Origin: Azolla caroliniana
Lineage: Eukaryota > Polypodiophyta
DNA: 64,000 nucleotides
NCBI GenBank assembly: GCA_043228905.1
Contig: JBHGNT010000007.1
Span: 22,196,001-22,260,000 of the forward strand
Direction of reading: 5' to 3'
The notes below the pieces were generated by a model. That model had not been told where the DNA came from, made no database searches, and worked only from the letters and a program-made list of their open reading frames with translations. Position numbers and translations under genes: made by a program. Below are positions 10,684 through 22,500 of this stretch, piece by piece; the first letter of the stretch is position 1; each line of letters begins with the position of its first letter.

Positions 10684-10941
10684 GAAGAGGACGTTGTCTC
10701 TGTTGTAACCGCCGCCAATGGCGAAGACAGTGAACAAGAGGTCATTGCCTCTGTGTTCATCTATTGTATACTGTAACATAGTGATAGTTTGCAATTTGTG
10801 GACTGTCGTGGTTTTTCCCGTGTTTGGGTTTTCCACGTAAACATCCTGTGTACTCTTCTCTTTACTATGTCGTGCGTACATTACCCGGTTTTTTCTATGT
10901 TTGATCCTAGACTCGATTGTGGCCGAGCGTTGTTTTCAAGA
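10280..10941 (+). mobile_element. Solo LTR of the C1 copia family
   Basis: About 662 bp homologous to the 681-bp LTR of C1 in reverse orientation. It starts TGTTAGG (C1: TGTTGGG), holds the same GA microsatellite (10639-10681) and the same CCGCCGCCAATGGCGAAGAC block, and ends in a degraded GTGGCCGAGCGTTGTTTTCA. There is no internal region, so it is the scar of LTR-LTR recombination. Flanking 5-mers (GATGG and GTGTG) do not match, so the ends may have drifted. It is clearly older than C1. Confidence 0.75.
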
Positions 10942-12022
10942 GTGTGTAGTCCTTTTAGATGGAACAAGCCAAATCGAAGCTTGCATCAATGGAGATAAAG
11001 AGTGCGAGGCTAGTGTAATTGATGATCTAGCCGCGAAAAACGATATCGAGTTGGAGATGGCTATGAACGAGTCGATGGCGGATGGTCATGTGGAGACTTT
11101 CCCAACACTTCATCTAGAGACTTGGGCAGTTGCGTCCGAGAACCAACGTGAGACCCAAGAGACGGATGGTGGCGAAAAGGAAGAGAAGGACCAAGATAAT
11201 ACCGTCAATAACGACGACCAAATTTTCTCCACATTTGTTCTAGAGACTTGGGCAATTGTGTCCGAGAACCAATGTAAGACCCAAGAGACGGAAGGTGGCG
11301 GCTGGAAATTGAAGGACCGAAACAACGATGAGGAAGATGGCCACAGACAAAGGAATCCCTCCACACCGGTTCTAGAGACTTCGACAGTTGTGCCCGAGAG
11401 TGAACATAAGACTGGAGAGATGGAAGGTGGCGGCGAGGAGATGAGGGTCGAAGCCAGCGCATACGGAGGAACGATGGCCAAAAAGGACGCCAAAAACAAA
11501 GCTACAATAGAGTTCGATGAAGAGCCAGATAGCGGCAAGAAAGGAAGAACCATAATACAATCTGGATGGAAGATGACGCGGTTGGTATTCCGACCCGAAC
11601 GGAAGCCGACCCCAACGAGAGTTGATCAACCGAGGCCAACCCAACCGAAAACCATATGTAAACTGACCCGAACGAAAGTCGATCATCTGAGTCCGATTCG
11701 GCCGAATGTGAATACGGACGAAGGTCGACCAAGCCAGAAGCTAATTGGTCGAAACAGACAAAAGATGAACCGGCCTAGACGGAGGTCGAAGCATAAGAGC
11801 CACAACACTCGGTCGAGGCTAGTGAGCATAAGGAAAGGCAAGCATGAGACGAGAACTGATGATAAAGGAAAGTTAGATGACCAAGGAGATGGCCGAGATG
11901 AAGGTGGAACATTCATGAGACTTAAACGATTATCCTCAAGAAGAGAGCAAGGGGCCATGACAACAAGTCATGGTAAAGCAAAGAAAAAACGAATGATATG
12001 GTGGATTGGATGGCAACAATGA
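10942..12022 (+). CDS. Repeat-containing ORF of G1 replacing pol, unknown function
   Basis: An open frame of about 360 codons from the solo LTR to TGA at 12020-12022; it has no good ATG of its own near the start and was probably once continuous with gag. The N-terminal half is acidic and has three imperfect repeats whose conserved core LETWAVASENQRETQETDGG-like starts at 11114, 11240 and 11372 (126- and 132-bp steps). The C-terminal half is very basic, with two looser repeats around TRVDQPRP and TKVDHLSP. No protease, RT, RNase H or integrase motif is visible. I do not recognise the family. It keeps an open frame while the gag before it is broken, which is notable. It might be a nucleic-acid-binding protein of the element or chance-preserved sequence. 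Confidence 0.5.
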
Positions 12023-12127
12023 TTCCAATACAAAGAAATAGACATGCTCGACGTTGAGGAGTCATGCTGATCACCATTGCCGAAATGTCACATTCTCTCT
12101 TCTTGGCACGTACCGAAGGACGTGCGG

Positions 12128-12142
12128 TTTGGTGGGGGTGGA
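12128..12142 (+). other. Polypurine tract of G1
   Basis: A G-rich run (GGTTTGGTGGGGGTGGA) directly before the 3' LTR, the expected plus-strand primer. Confidence 0.6.
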
Positions 12143-13112
12143 TGTCGTGAAGATTTTCGGCAATGGTGTGAAAATCGCATAAAACATACGAAATCGAGTA
12201 TAAATCATATAAAACAATAATAGTGAAAATACTATTTTAAATATGTTTAATATCTTAGTACAAAAATATGGAGTTCTTCAAGAGCTTTCAAATGTGCTTT
12301 ACCACATAAAAAAACGGACATCTAAGTGACAAGTTATGTGGGAGTGAAGTATAAGAAGGAAGAAGAGAAAAATAAAACTGTGAGATATCCCACATAGACA
12401 GGAAATAAGGTTCTCACCATATATAAGGTAGAGCAAAAGCAATTATCTTTGTGTCTATATGTGGAGCATAGAGAGTTCAAGGTGACTTGAACTAAGCTAT
12501 TGGATGATTGGGTGTGGCCTAGCCAACCAAAACCGGACCGACAACCGGATACATATACATATATATATATACACAAGGAGTGCAAGTGTGGATTTGAACC
12601 TTGCACCTCCAAGTTGAGAGTCTATAGGCTTACCACTAAGCCAAAACATTATCTTAAAATAATATTTTTATCATTGTAACTTTACATGTAAATTCTCATA
12701 CATGAGAGCTAAAATGAGTGACGTGGTTATCATGCACCACATGTAATACATGAGTGCCAAATGGCAAACATCCATTTTATGCATGTCGTGAACGCTCAAA
12801 TGCATGAGGGCATCTATAAAAGAGGGGATGAAAAAGACAAAAGGGGGATTTTGGTAATGTAAAAATTCTTATCAAGAGCTTTGTACTTTAAATCAAAATT
12901 AATATTAAGAAGAAAATTCGTGATCCTTTTGATGATATACCTTGTTCTCTCAATCTTAAATCAAGCGTTCTATCTTATCTCAATTTCTCTCTATCTGTCA
13001 ATCTATCTTAATTCCTTTCTCGCCAAACCTAGCGTAAACTTCGAATCCTTCCGGTTCAGAACCCCGACGGTTCTGCCTCATGATCCGCGAGTAGTGACAG
13101 ATCTTCACGATA
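12143..13112 (+). repeat. 3' LTR of G1
   Basis: 970 bp, near-identical to 8427-9396. It ends in CGATA where the partner has CGACA. Confidence 0.85.
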
Positions 13113-13976
13113 GCGTATGTATACCCTTCGAGTCAAATCGTCTTGGCCAATTTGTAGAGGATGCCCAAATCCATCATCCCACTTACATACGTTAGTACTC
13201 GCTTAGCGCAGTCCAGATGAATGTCATGAGGTGTCTACATAAACTAGCTAAGGGGGACGATCGGATAACTAAGGTTAGGTTGGGTTGGGTAATGGTGAAG
13301 TAGATTAAGCTTACGACTAGCTGTCGATAGTGAGTCGGCTCACATTCTTTTGTACCGGAATCAACATCTAGGTTCATGTTTCGATCGAGATGGGTAACGA
13401 TAGATTTGTACTCGGTCATCCCGAACTTACACAAGAAGTTGAGGATGTAGTGCTGCTGAAATATCATAATTCCGGCTTGGATCCAAATTACTTCTATACC
13501 TAGAAAGTAATGGTCCAACTCATTCACGTCCTTCATTTCGAATCAACCATAGAGGAGTTTCTTGATATGGTCAATATTTGCCATGTGCTCTCCTCCAATG
13601 ACCAAGTTGTCAACCTATATTATGATAAATAGTTGTCCTCTAGAGTCGCTCCGGATGAACAAATAATTGTCAAACTTGGACATATTGAAACCGATTCGGT
13701 AAAGATATTGGGTTATCTTCAAATACCATGCACAAGGTGCTTGCTTAAGGTTGTAGAGCGGATTCTTTACTCGACAGACTGTTGTTGGGTGTGTCCTTGA
13801 CTTGAAGCCAGGTGGTCGTACCAATTACACCTCCTCATCTTATTTGCCTTGGAGAAAGGTGTTCTTTACATCCATTTGGTGGAGGTGCCACCCTTTGGGT
13901 ACTACAAGCGATATCACAGTCTGAATGGTTGTCATCTTTGCCACCGGGTCAAAGGTCTCTTCATAATAGACCCCGT
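13113..13976 (-). pseudogene. C2 reverse transcriptase fragment
   Basis: Minus-strand pieces carry copia RT hallmarks: a PLYNLKQAPCAWY string near 13760-13710 and a DHYFLGIEV string near 13520-13490. The YVDD region lies between them in a degraded frame. This segment is the bridge between G1 and G2 and shows that both inserted into the same copia element. Confidence 0.8.
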
Positions 13977-14815
13977 TGTCGTGAAGATCCGTCACTACGC
14001 GCGGATCGCGAGGCGGAACCGCCGGGGTTCTGGACCAGAAGGATTTACAGTCGATACAAGCTTTGGCGAGAAAGTACTTAAGATAGATTGGGAAAGAGAG
14101 AAGTTGAGATTACACGATCAATTTGATAACGAATTTCTTCCTCTTAATTTTCATAAAAAAAAACCGTGTTTTTTCTCCTCCCCCTTCCCTCTTTTATAGA
14201 TGCTCTCATGCATATGATGCATGTGAGGGTACAAGACATGCATAAATTGCATGTTTGCCATTTGGCACTTAAGTATTACATGTGGTGCATGCTAACCATG
14301 TCACTCATTTTAGCTCTCATGTATGAGAATTTACATGTAAAAGTACAATGATAGAAATATAATTTCAACTAAATAGCATGGCTTAATGGTAAGCCAATTG
14401 ACTCCTAACTTGGAGGTGCAACGTTTGAATCCATACTTGCCCTCCTTGTATATGTAAATATGTATATATATTTATATATTTATTTTATCTAGTCGCCGGT
14501 TCGCCGGATACCGGTGCCTCGCCGGATGCCGCCGCCGGATACCGGTGCCGTCGGGTTGCGGTCGGATGCCGTCGGATCACCGGCTCCATCGCCGATCCGG
14601 TTTTGGTTGGCCAAAACCCTTTTCGAGTAGCTAGCCACCTCCACTCTTAATTCAAGTTACCTTGAACTCTCTATGCTCCACACATAGACACAAAGATAAT
14701 ATCTTTTGCTCCACCTTATATATGATGAGAGCCGTATTTGTCGTGCCTATGTGGGATATCTCACAATTTTCTCTTTTCTTTTCACAAACTTTATACCCTC
14801 ATATCTTGAAATTTA
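13977..14815 (-). repeat. 3' LTR of G2, U3 end and PPT deleted
   Basis: It matches the right LTR from its TGTCGTGAAG edge up to TTTAG. The last 158 bp or so of the partner (26544-26701), which form the start of U3, are missing. Only about 17 bp separate the break from the pol stop at 14833, and no polypurine tract remains. Confidence 0.8.
14375..14440 (+). promoter_or_regulatory. tRNA-like pol III boxes, antisense in G2 3' LTR
   Basis: TGGCTTAATGG (14379-14389) and CGTTTGAATCC (14422-14432) correspond to the A and B boxes. The B box has one mismatch here. In the partner LTR the pair is at 26096-26106 and 26139-26149 with GGTTTGAATCC. Both are antisense to the element. Confidence 0.5.
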
Positions 14816-14832
14816 GATTTCGGCTACGATGT

Positions 14833-16077
14833 TCAATTAGATTCCTCCATGTCTTCATTTTCATCCGGCCTATTATGTTCATCGTCGAGGTAATCGAGGT
14901 CAGGATCCTTGTCTTGTCTTTTCTTGAAAAGCTTTACTCTTTTTCCTGCAATGGGTACGGCCAACCTTGATCCGTCTAGTTCCGCAAGGTGGTATGTGGC
15001 ATTATCGTTGGCACTTGTCACCACATACGGCCCGAACCATCTTCTTGCGAACTTCCTTGTTGTACTATGTTGATTGTCAAGGGTGTTGTCGTAAACCAAA
15101 ACCCAATCCCCTTCTTCAATCTTCTTGGGACGAAGTCGATGCGTGTTGTTGAACCGAACTTTGTTCTTTACTCGGGCTGCCTTCATCATCTTTCGCGCTT
15201 TTTCTAAATCTTCAGGTCTTCTTTCAAGTTGCCTTATCCGCGCCGCTAATAACTCTTCTCGGCTCATCTCGTTCTCCCACGGTATCGCTACCCATGAGGC
15301 GATCGTCCTTTCGATGGGCATAATCGGCTTTTTTCCATACATAAGCTCCGTCGGCATATACCCTGTCACCGAGCTATGTGTCGTTCTATCAGTCCACAAG
15401 GCATAGGGTAATAGTCGTGGCCAATTCTCGACTCGACCGTTGCATGCACGTACGATGGCTTTAACGATAGGTCCATGCCCTCGCTCGATCTTCCCATTTG
15501 CTTCCGGATTGTAGGCAGTCGTGAGGGAGAGCTTCACGCCTAGTCTTTCGAAGAGCTCCGTCGCTTCGTGCGCGTCCAACTCCCCTCGGTCGGCCACTAT
15601 CTTCCCTACACATCCACATCGGCAAACAACATCTTCAAGTAAAAATTTACAAACGGCTGAAGTCGTCTTATTTGTCAAGGCTCGTCCTTCCACTTGATTT
15701 GTCAAGTCTTCCCTTGCGAGCACTAAGTACTTCATTTGTCCCACTCCCATTGGCATCGAGACCAGATCCACCATCCATTTGAAGTGAATGGTGAGTGGGT
15801 ATGTCGGCTTTAACTCATTACGATGACGTATATTTGAATATATTTGGCAAGTTTCACATGTGGACACGAAATGGAGTACATCTTTGTACATGCTTGGCCA
15901 CCAGTACTTCTCCTTCAATTTTTCGAACGTCGCCCATGTTCCTCTATGACCTGCCCAAGCACTCTCGTGGAATTCGGTCATCAGCGTCTCTTGCTCTTCT
16001 TTCTTTACCACCACTCGACGTGGTATTCCTGTCCTTCTTTTTGGATGTCGCCAAAGGAATCCTCCCTTCAAGAAGTA
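14833..16077 (-). pseudogene. G2 integrase
   Basis: Minus-strand frame of about 412 codons joined in frame to the RT upstream through a TGA (16078-16080). The HHCC zinc finger reads H-x-GHRGTW with CETCQIYSN near residues 30-75. The catalytic core has the aspartate of WMVDLV, the second aspartate in KIVADRGELD and the glutamate in AYNPEANGKIERGHG. The C-terminal part KFARRWFGPYVVTSA is the SH3-like DNA-binding segment. It ends in an acidic tail, with no chromodomain. The reading frame is intact within this piece; it is called a pseudogene because the whole polyprotein is broken. Confidence 0.85.
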
Positions 16078-17880
16078 TCAGTAAGCTTTCTTTCGGATTC
16101 GTAGGGCCTCCTCCTTTGTCAACGAAGCATCTGTCGTCAATGTTCTTAGGAATCTACCGATGAGTAACCATTCTCCTTTGTACTCGTTCTCGTTGAAGGC
16201 GTGGAGGGTTTGCGTGTCCTGGTCTTCCGCCGACAATCGAGCCATCTTGAAGAAGTCGAGGGCGACATCTTCATCTTCCGAAACCATGTTACTTCCATTT
16301 GAAAATCTTGCCCTCGACAGCATGGCCTTCCTTAGTGCCGGAGCTTCAAGAAGCAGTTTCTTTAATCTTTGCATCGCCTCTGTGTGCTCTTCTCGCCATT
16401 CGAACTTTATTCTTTTCTTTAGTAGTCCATATAACGGTTCAGCGACATGAGCGTAGTGAGGAATCCATATATGATAAAACGCGCACGCTCCAAGGAACCT
16501 TCGAACCTCCGTTTGGTTTTCGCATTCTTCTTTCATGTCTTGGATTGCGTTCACTTTGGATGGCGAGGGCTTCCGGCCGTATGCTCCACACAAGTGACCT
16601 ACCACCAAGATCTCCGGTTGCCCGAATGCGGATTTTTCTCCCGAAAATGTCAAATTCGCATCTTCGAGCCTTTGAAGCACCTTCTCGCAATCTTTCATAT
16701 GATCCGCAACGAACTTTCTACAACCTTCCTTATCTTTCGATTCATCTTTCTCCTCATCCGAACATCCTTTTATCGGAATATCATCCAAGAATGGCATCGT
16801 GATGTCCGGAATGCAATCCTTCAAGACTTTATTCATGGCATTCACCATATGAGCCACCGAGTTCGTTGCGCCTTGGGGTAAGGTACACATCCGCACAAGC
16901 CCGATCGGAGTCCTCATGGTTGTAATGTCCCGACTGTCGATCGCCAATTGGAATTGGTCATATCCGGAGTAGAGATCGCCAATGGAGTAGATGGACCGGC
17001 CCGCAAATGCTTCGGCAAATTCGTCCACGCTCAGACCGATTCCGGCATTTCGAATTGTCACCTTGTTGACGGGTTGAAGATCTTGGATGAATCGCAATGA
17101 TCCATTCTTCTTCGGCACCGTGAACCACCTATTGGAATAAGGAGCATTCGACGGTTCTAGAATTCCCATACTCACCTTCTCCTTTAAGAGCTCGATCAGC
17201 TTCGGAAGGTGTGCTCTCGGAACCGGTATCGGTTTCAAATTCCAAGGCACATGAGGCACCGTGAAGATCACCATTGGCTCTATAACCTTTGGGTCGGCGC
17301 ATCCGATTTCTCATGGGAAGAATGCGAAAGCCTTCCCATGTCTCTCAAGCAGATCGCAAAACATTCGCTCCTCTTCAGGGAGAAGGAAATCCTCCTTTCC
17401 AACTCGTAGCTTCCCCTTCGTCTCTTTGGTGAAGTCATGACCTATCTTCTTCGGATCTCTTAAGCTTGGATCGTTAGCGACTTCCTTCATCTTTTGCCAG
17501 CTATCTTCTGGTAGCGGAACCGCAACTGGCTTGATCTTCTTATCCATCGTTTTATATTTCGTGTTGATGTCAGCTTCCTTCATCGAGATGCCACGACGGT
17601 ATTCATCGATGATAGCGTACATGTTGACGGAGTTAACCGAAATCACACGTTGGTTGTGAAGATAGCTCAAGTTCACGACGTCCTCGATTTCGCCGATGGT
17701 GTCGTAAAATGAGGCTTCTTCCATAATATGAGTCACGAACTCTCCTTCTTCTATTATATTCTCTTCTTTCAGCATCTTCTCGAATTCTTGTATCCGGCGC
17801 TTGTGCTTCTTGTCGGGTAGTACTAGTTTACATGCGCCACTAGGTGTGACACATGTTGCTTCTCCTTGCAATCCACGCAC
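16078..17880 (-). pseudogene. G2 reverse transcriptase, RNase H deleted
   Basis: One frame from 17880 to 16078, broken by TGA at 17311-17313. The RT fingers and palm are clear: PYSNRWFTVPKKNGSLRFIQ, YSIGDLYSGYDQFQLA, TLPQGATNS and the catalytic PFLDDIPIKG, where most gypsy RTs have YVDD or YLDD. The thumb follows (EVRRFLGACAFYHIWIPHYA). After LLLEAPALRK the sequence runs straight into AMLSRARF. The roughly 100 residues of RNase H expected between these two points are missing without a frame change. A linker to the integrase follows. Upstream 120 codons hold a conserved gag-pol connector of unknown role. Confidence 0.85.
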
Positions 17881-17945
17881 TCTTCTTTCTTGTGGGGTCT
17901 TGTGATTGCTCGGACTATTTGTGCCCCATGCTTCAATAGTCCGCT

Positions 17946-18875
17946 CTAAAAATCCGAGGATTCGCCTCCGAGACTATCTCGATTCCTTTCATGATTGGCT
18001 CGCACCATTAGGAATTGAACCGATCTTTGGTTGTCAAGACTCTTTATTCGTGCGAAGGCTGCTCCATTATCGAACACTTTGGTCTCCATCCGAGATGATG
18101 TGATATAAGGTTGCCCTAGGATGACAGGATGCGACGCCGATTCTTGTACGAAGAAGTGTTGATCCATCTCCACATCCCCGATCGTGACTTTGACATTGGG
18201 ACAAGCTCCGTACAAGTCCTCCGTAGACTTTGTTGCCGCGCGAATCTTCCATCCGTGGTTTGTATTGATTGGCCATCTTCCCTTTTTGTAGAAGTCAGTT
18301 GACATGAGGTTGATCTCCGAGCCGTGGTCGATCAAGGCTACCACGGTCTCTTTCTTCTCCCCGATCTTCACCGGCGTCTCCGTTGTCGCTCGTGCCCAAT
18401 GAGGTCGAGTGTAGTGGCTGTCCACCATATCTTCATCGATTTTGTCTCTTGCCATCGTTATGGCATTCGTTTTTGCTTTTTGCGGCTTCTCTTCTTCCTC
18501 GTTCGATTGTTGTCTCTTTCTCTTTACAAGGTCCACGATCGTGTCGTGGAACTCCTTCTTCGTAATGCCAAGCAATTCCCTCAAGGACAAAGTTACGTGG
18601 CTATCAAGAACTCGTTCTTCGAGAATCTTCTTTAGGTCCGTCGTCTGCTCTATGTCCGACCTTAGCTTATAGGTAGGTATAGTCCTTGTCCTCCGAGTGG
18701 GGACTTCGACACCAACCTTCACGGGCCGAACCGTTTCTTCAACTCGTATGCTTGGCTCCCCTTTTCGGCTTGATTCTCGTTCCTCCTTTTGTAAAGGTCG
18801 ACTCGTCTCCGCATCGTCCTTCTTTTTCGCGTTCCTTGTTTCATGTCTTTTTGATGGCCCTTGCTCTTCTATTCT
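17946..18875 (-). pseudogene. G2 protease region (continues across C1 to gag)
   Basis: The minus-strand frame starts at the C1 insertion edge and ends at TAG (17946-17948). The retroviral-type aspartic protease is at VVALIDHGSEINLMS, with DHG in place of the usual DSG/DTG, followed by SHPVILGQPYI. Before it lies a highly charged linker. The codons on the two sides of C1 join in frame once one ATTCT copy is removed, so C1 inserted into an open gag-pol frame. After the TAG the same coding sequence continues in another frame. Confidence 0.8.
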
Positions 18876-19556
18876 TGTTGAACACCGCACTCGGCCACAA
18901 CCGAGAAATAGGATCAAATCACAGAAAACAGGAAATACGAAATGCTCCAAGACAATAGAGAGAAGAGTACACAGTATGTTTTACGTGGAAAACCCTAAAT
19001 GGGAAAAACCACGTGAGTCCTCAAACTCCAACTCACACTATACACAGAGATGTACAATGGTGAAGCTACAAGGCAACAACCTTGAGCTCACTGTCTTCGC
19101 CACAGGCGGCGGCAATACACAGAGGCAACGACCTCTTCGTCTCTCTCTCTCTCTCTCTCTCTCACGGCTGCTCTTGCTTCGCATGAAAAATAAGCAGCAA
19201 CATAAACTGTTTGCCCTAAGTCATATTTATACACATATGACTTTCGGGCTATTTACAAATATAGCCTCAAGGGCCCTTGGCAAACATATTCACAAATATG
19301 TCCCCGCATCCGGATCTCTCTCCGTGTACATTCGTCATCCGGCTCCGTAGTCGGGGTCTTCAGCATCCGGTTCCGTAACCGGGGTCTTCATCATCCGTAT
19401 CCGTATCCGGGTACTCTTCATCATCCGGATCCGCATCCGGGTACACTTCATCCGGCTTCATGCCGGGTACTCTTCATCATCCGGTTCCGTAACCGCAACC
19501 GGGCTTGCCGTCATTCATCTCCGGACATCCCATCCGGAGGGACCGAAATCCCAACA
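18876..19556 (-). repeat. 3' LTR of C1
   Basis: Plus-strand start TGTTGAACACCGCACTCGG, end CCGAAATCCCAACA. Contains a CT microsatellite (19139-19163) and a CATCCGG-rich segment at the U3 end (19311-19530). Confidence 0.93.
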
Positions 19557-19572
19557 AACTCCCCCTTCACTT
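19557..19572 (-). other. Polypurine tract of C1
   Basis: The minus strand reads AAGTGAAGGGGGAGTT, ending at the 3' LTR. Confidence 0.75.
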
Positions 19573-22500
19573 CGGCATGGGATGTCTCTCCAATCCGATC
19601 CTCTTCCGGCATGCTTCCAGCTTGTCGGGTGTGAGCACCTTGGTCAGCATATCCGACCCGTTCTCGTTCGTGTGGATCTTCGTCAGCACGAACTCCTTGT
19701 CTTCTATCCTTTCCCGGATCCAGTGGTATCTACGCTGGATGTGTTTCGTCCGGGAATGGTAGGCTGCGTTCTTCGCAAGGTGGATGGCACTCTGACTGTC
19801 GCAGTAGAGTCGGTACTCCTCCTGCCGGATACCGAGCTCTCTAATGAAGTCCTTCATCCATATTATTTCCTTGCCGGCTTCAACAGCCGCCATGTACTCC
19901 GCCTCCGTGGTTGACAACGCAACCGTCTTCTGCAGCCTCGACTGCCACGAAACAGCTCCCCCTGCATACGTCATCACATACCCTGATGTGGACCGGCTGG
20001 TATCTGCATCAGCCGACATATCCGAATCGGTAAAGCCGTCGAGTTCGGGCTTACCGGAGCCGAATCGGAGGCACACGTTTCCCGTGCCCTTCAGGTATCG
20101 GAGTATCCACTTGACCGCGTTCCAGTGCTCTTTGCCGGGATTGCTCATGTACCGGCTCACCACTCCGACTGCATATCCTATGTCCGGTCTCGTACACACC
20201 ATGGCGTACATCAAGCTTCTGACGGCAGAGGCATATGGTACTTTCATCATGTCCTCCTTCTCAGCCTTTGTCTTGGGGCTTTGCTTGCTGGACAACTTGC
20301 AGTTTGCCGGGAGGGTCGATCCGACCGGTCTTGCTTCCGACATGTTGAACCGTTGAAGCACCTTTGTCACGTACTTCTCCTGTGACAGCCACAACTGCTT
20401 CTTCTTCCGGTCCCGGATGATGTGCATCCCTAGTATTTGCCTCGCCGGACCCAGGTCTTTCATTGAGAAGGTTCGGTGAAGAGCCTTCTTCAGCATCCGT
20501 ATCTTGACCTGGTCCCGTCCGACGATCAACATGTCGTCCACGTACAGGAGGAGTATTAGAAAGTCTCCTCCTTCGAACTTCTTCACAAACACGCAGTGGT
20601 CGGACTGCGTTTTGAGGTACCCTTCGTCGGTCATGAAGGAGTCGAACTTCCGGTACCATTGCCGGGGAGCCTGCTTCAGTCCGTAAAGGCTCTTCTTCAA
20701 CCGGCATACCAGGTGCTCCTTCCCTTTCTTCTCGAATCCTTCCGGTTGCTGCATGTAGATCTCTTCTTCGAGGTCACCATGAAGGAATGCCGTCTTCACG
20801 TCCATATGTTCTACCTCGAGGTCCATGCTTGCCGCTATGCTCAGCACCGTCCGGATGGAGGTCATCTTCACTACCGGGGCAAATATCTCGTCGAAGTCGA
20901 CGCCCTTCTTCTGCTGAAACCCCTTCACCACAATCCTGGCTTTGTATCTCGGGGGGTTTCCGGCATCTCCCGGTTTCAGCTTGAACACCCACTTGTTTCG
21001 AAGTGCCCGCTTTCCTTTCGGCAACTCCACAAGTTCATATGTGTGGTTCTCATGCAGGGAATCCATCTCGTCCTGCATGGCACTCAACCACCTACGGCTC
21101 TGGGTGTCGTGCTTTGCTTCTTCAAAGCTCTCCGGCTCCCCTTCGTCGGTTAGCAGCACGTGCTCTGGTTCCGGAAATCTCCGGGGGGCCCTTCTCTCTC
21201 TTAGAGGATATCTCCGTTCCGGAGCTTCGGTAACCGGTTCTTCCGATTCTTCTTCATCCGAATCCATTTCGGGATCGGGGCCGGTTCCGGTATCGTTTTC
21301 ATCTTCTTCGGCCGGTTCCGTTTCTTCACCGTCTTCGGCCGGATCCTCGAGTGCTAACCGGTCCCTTGCCGGTCGGGACTGCTCCTCGTAGAGTTGATCC
21401 TCACCGGTCGACTTGGAGCTCTTCATCTTCTTCTCCGACTCCCAGTCGGCGAGCGTCTTGTCCTCCATGAAGATGATGTCTCGACTCCTGAATATCTTCT
21501 TGTCGACCGGGTCCCATACTCGGTAGCCGAACTCGTCGTCGCCGTAACCGAGGAATATGCATGGCCGGGTCTTTGGATCTAGCTTTCCTCTCCGGTCCTT
21601 TGCCACATGCACGTATGCGAGACACCCGAACACCTTCAGATGCCGGTAGGATACTTCCTTACCGGTCCACACTCTCTGCGGCGTGTCTCCGTCCAAAGGT
21701 ACTGAGGGTGATCTATTTATCACATATGTCGCCGTCGACATTGCCTCAGCCCAAAATCCCTTGGGTAATTTCGCATGCGCCAGCATACTCCGGACCCTCT
21801 CCATTATGGTCCGGTTCATCCTCTCGGCCAGCCCGTTCAGTTCCGGCGTCTTCGGCACAGTAAACTCGAGTCGGATTCCCTTCGAGCGACAGTACTCCTG
21901 GAACTGCCCCCGGTATTCCCCTCCGTTATCCGCTCGTATCGCTTTCAGCTTCTTGCCGGATTCTCTTTCCACTCTCGCGTGGAGTTCTTTAAAGACGGAC
22001 AGTACTTGGTCCTTTGTCTTCAACGGTGCCGTCCACAGCTTCCGGCTGTGATCATCAATGAATGTTACGAAGTACTGGGCTCCGCCATGTGACTTCGTTT
22101 CTACCTGACACACGTCGGTGTGCACCAACTCCAATGGTGCGCCACGTCTCGTCGGTGGCCTTGAGTGGAAGGAGGTTCGGTTTTGCTTACCGGCCAGACA
22201 GTCGGTGCACTTCTCCAGGCGCACATGCTTCACTGGAATAAGGTTGTCTTCTGCAAGCCTCTTCATCCCCTTCTCACTCATGTGGCATAGTCTCTTGTGC
22301 CACAGCTCACCGGCAGTGTCGGCTGCCACATTCAACTCTTCCGGACATAACCGGGCATTCATCAGGTACAGTGTGTTGTCTTTCCGGGCCCGAGCCACTA
22401 TCAGGTTCCCCTTGCTGAACTTCATTACGCCGTTTCGGATGCTACTTGTGTAGCCTTCATCATCTAGCCTCCCGGCCGAAATCAGGTTCAATCGAACCTC

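Larger units (their letters stand above)
8427..13112 (+). mobile_element. Gypsy-type LTR element G1, non-autonomous
   Basis: 4,686 bp with two 970-bp LTRs (8427-9396 and 12143-13112) that differ at roughly ten positions. LTR ends are extended inverted repeats TGTCGTGAAGAT / ATCTTCACGACA. A 4-bp repeat GCGT flanks it (8423-8426 and 13113-13116). The primer-binding site (9405-9421) and gag are those of the G2 family. It has no protease, RT or integrase. In their place is a 360-codon open frame with internal repeats (10942-12022). A solo copia LTR sits in its middle. It probably depended on G2-like elements for replication. Confidence 0.85.

Noticed and set aside
10275-10946. Target-site duplication for the solo LTR
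   Set aside because: Flanking pentamers GATGG and GTGTG do not match, so no duplication is claimed.
11110-11958. Minus-strand open frames opposite the G1 ORF
   Set aside because: They are antisense shadows of the repeat-rich coding strand and have no domain or start context.
14375-14440. tRNA gene
   Set aside because: A and B boxes and a D-like arm exist, but no acceptor stem or proper T stem can be formed, so it was kept only as a tRNA-like regulatory or repeat segment.
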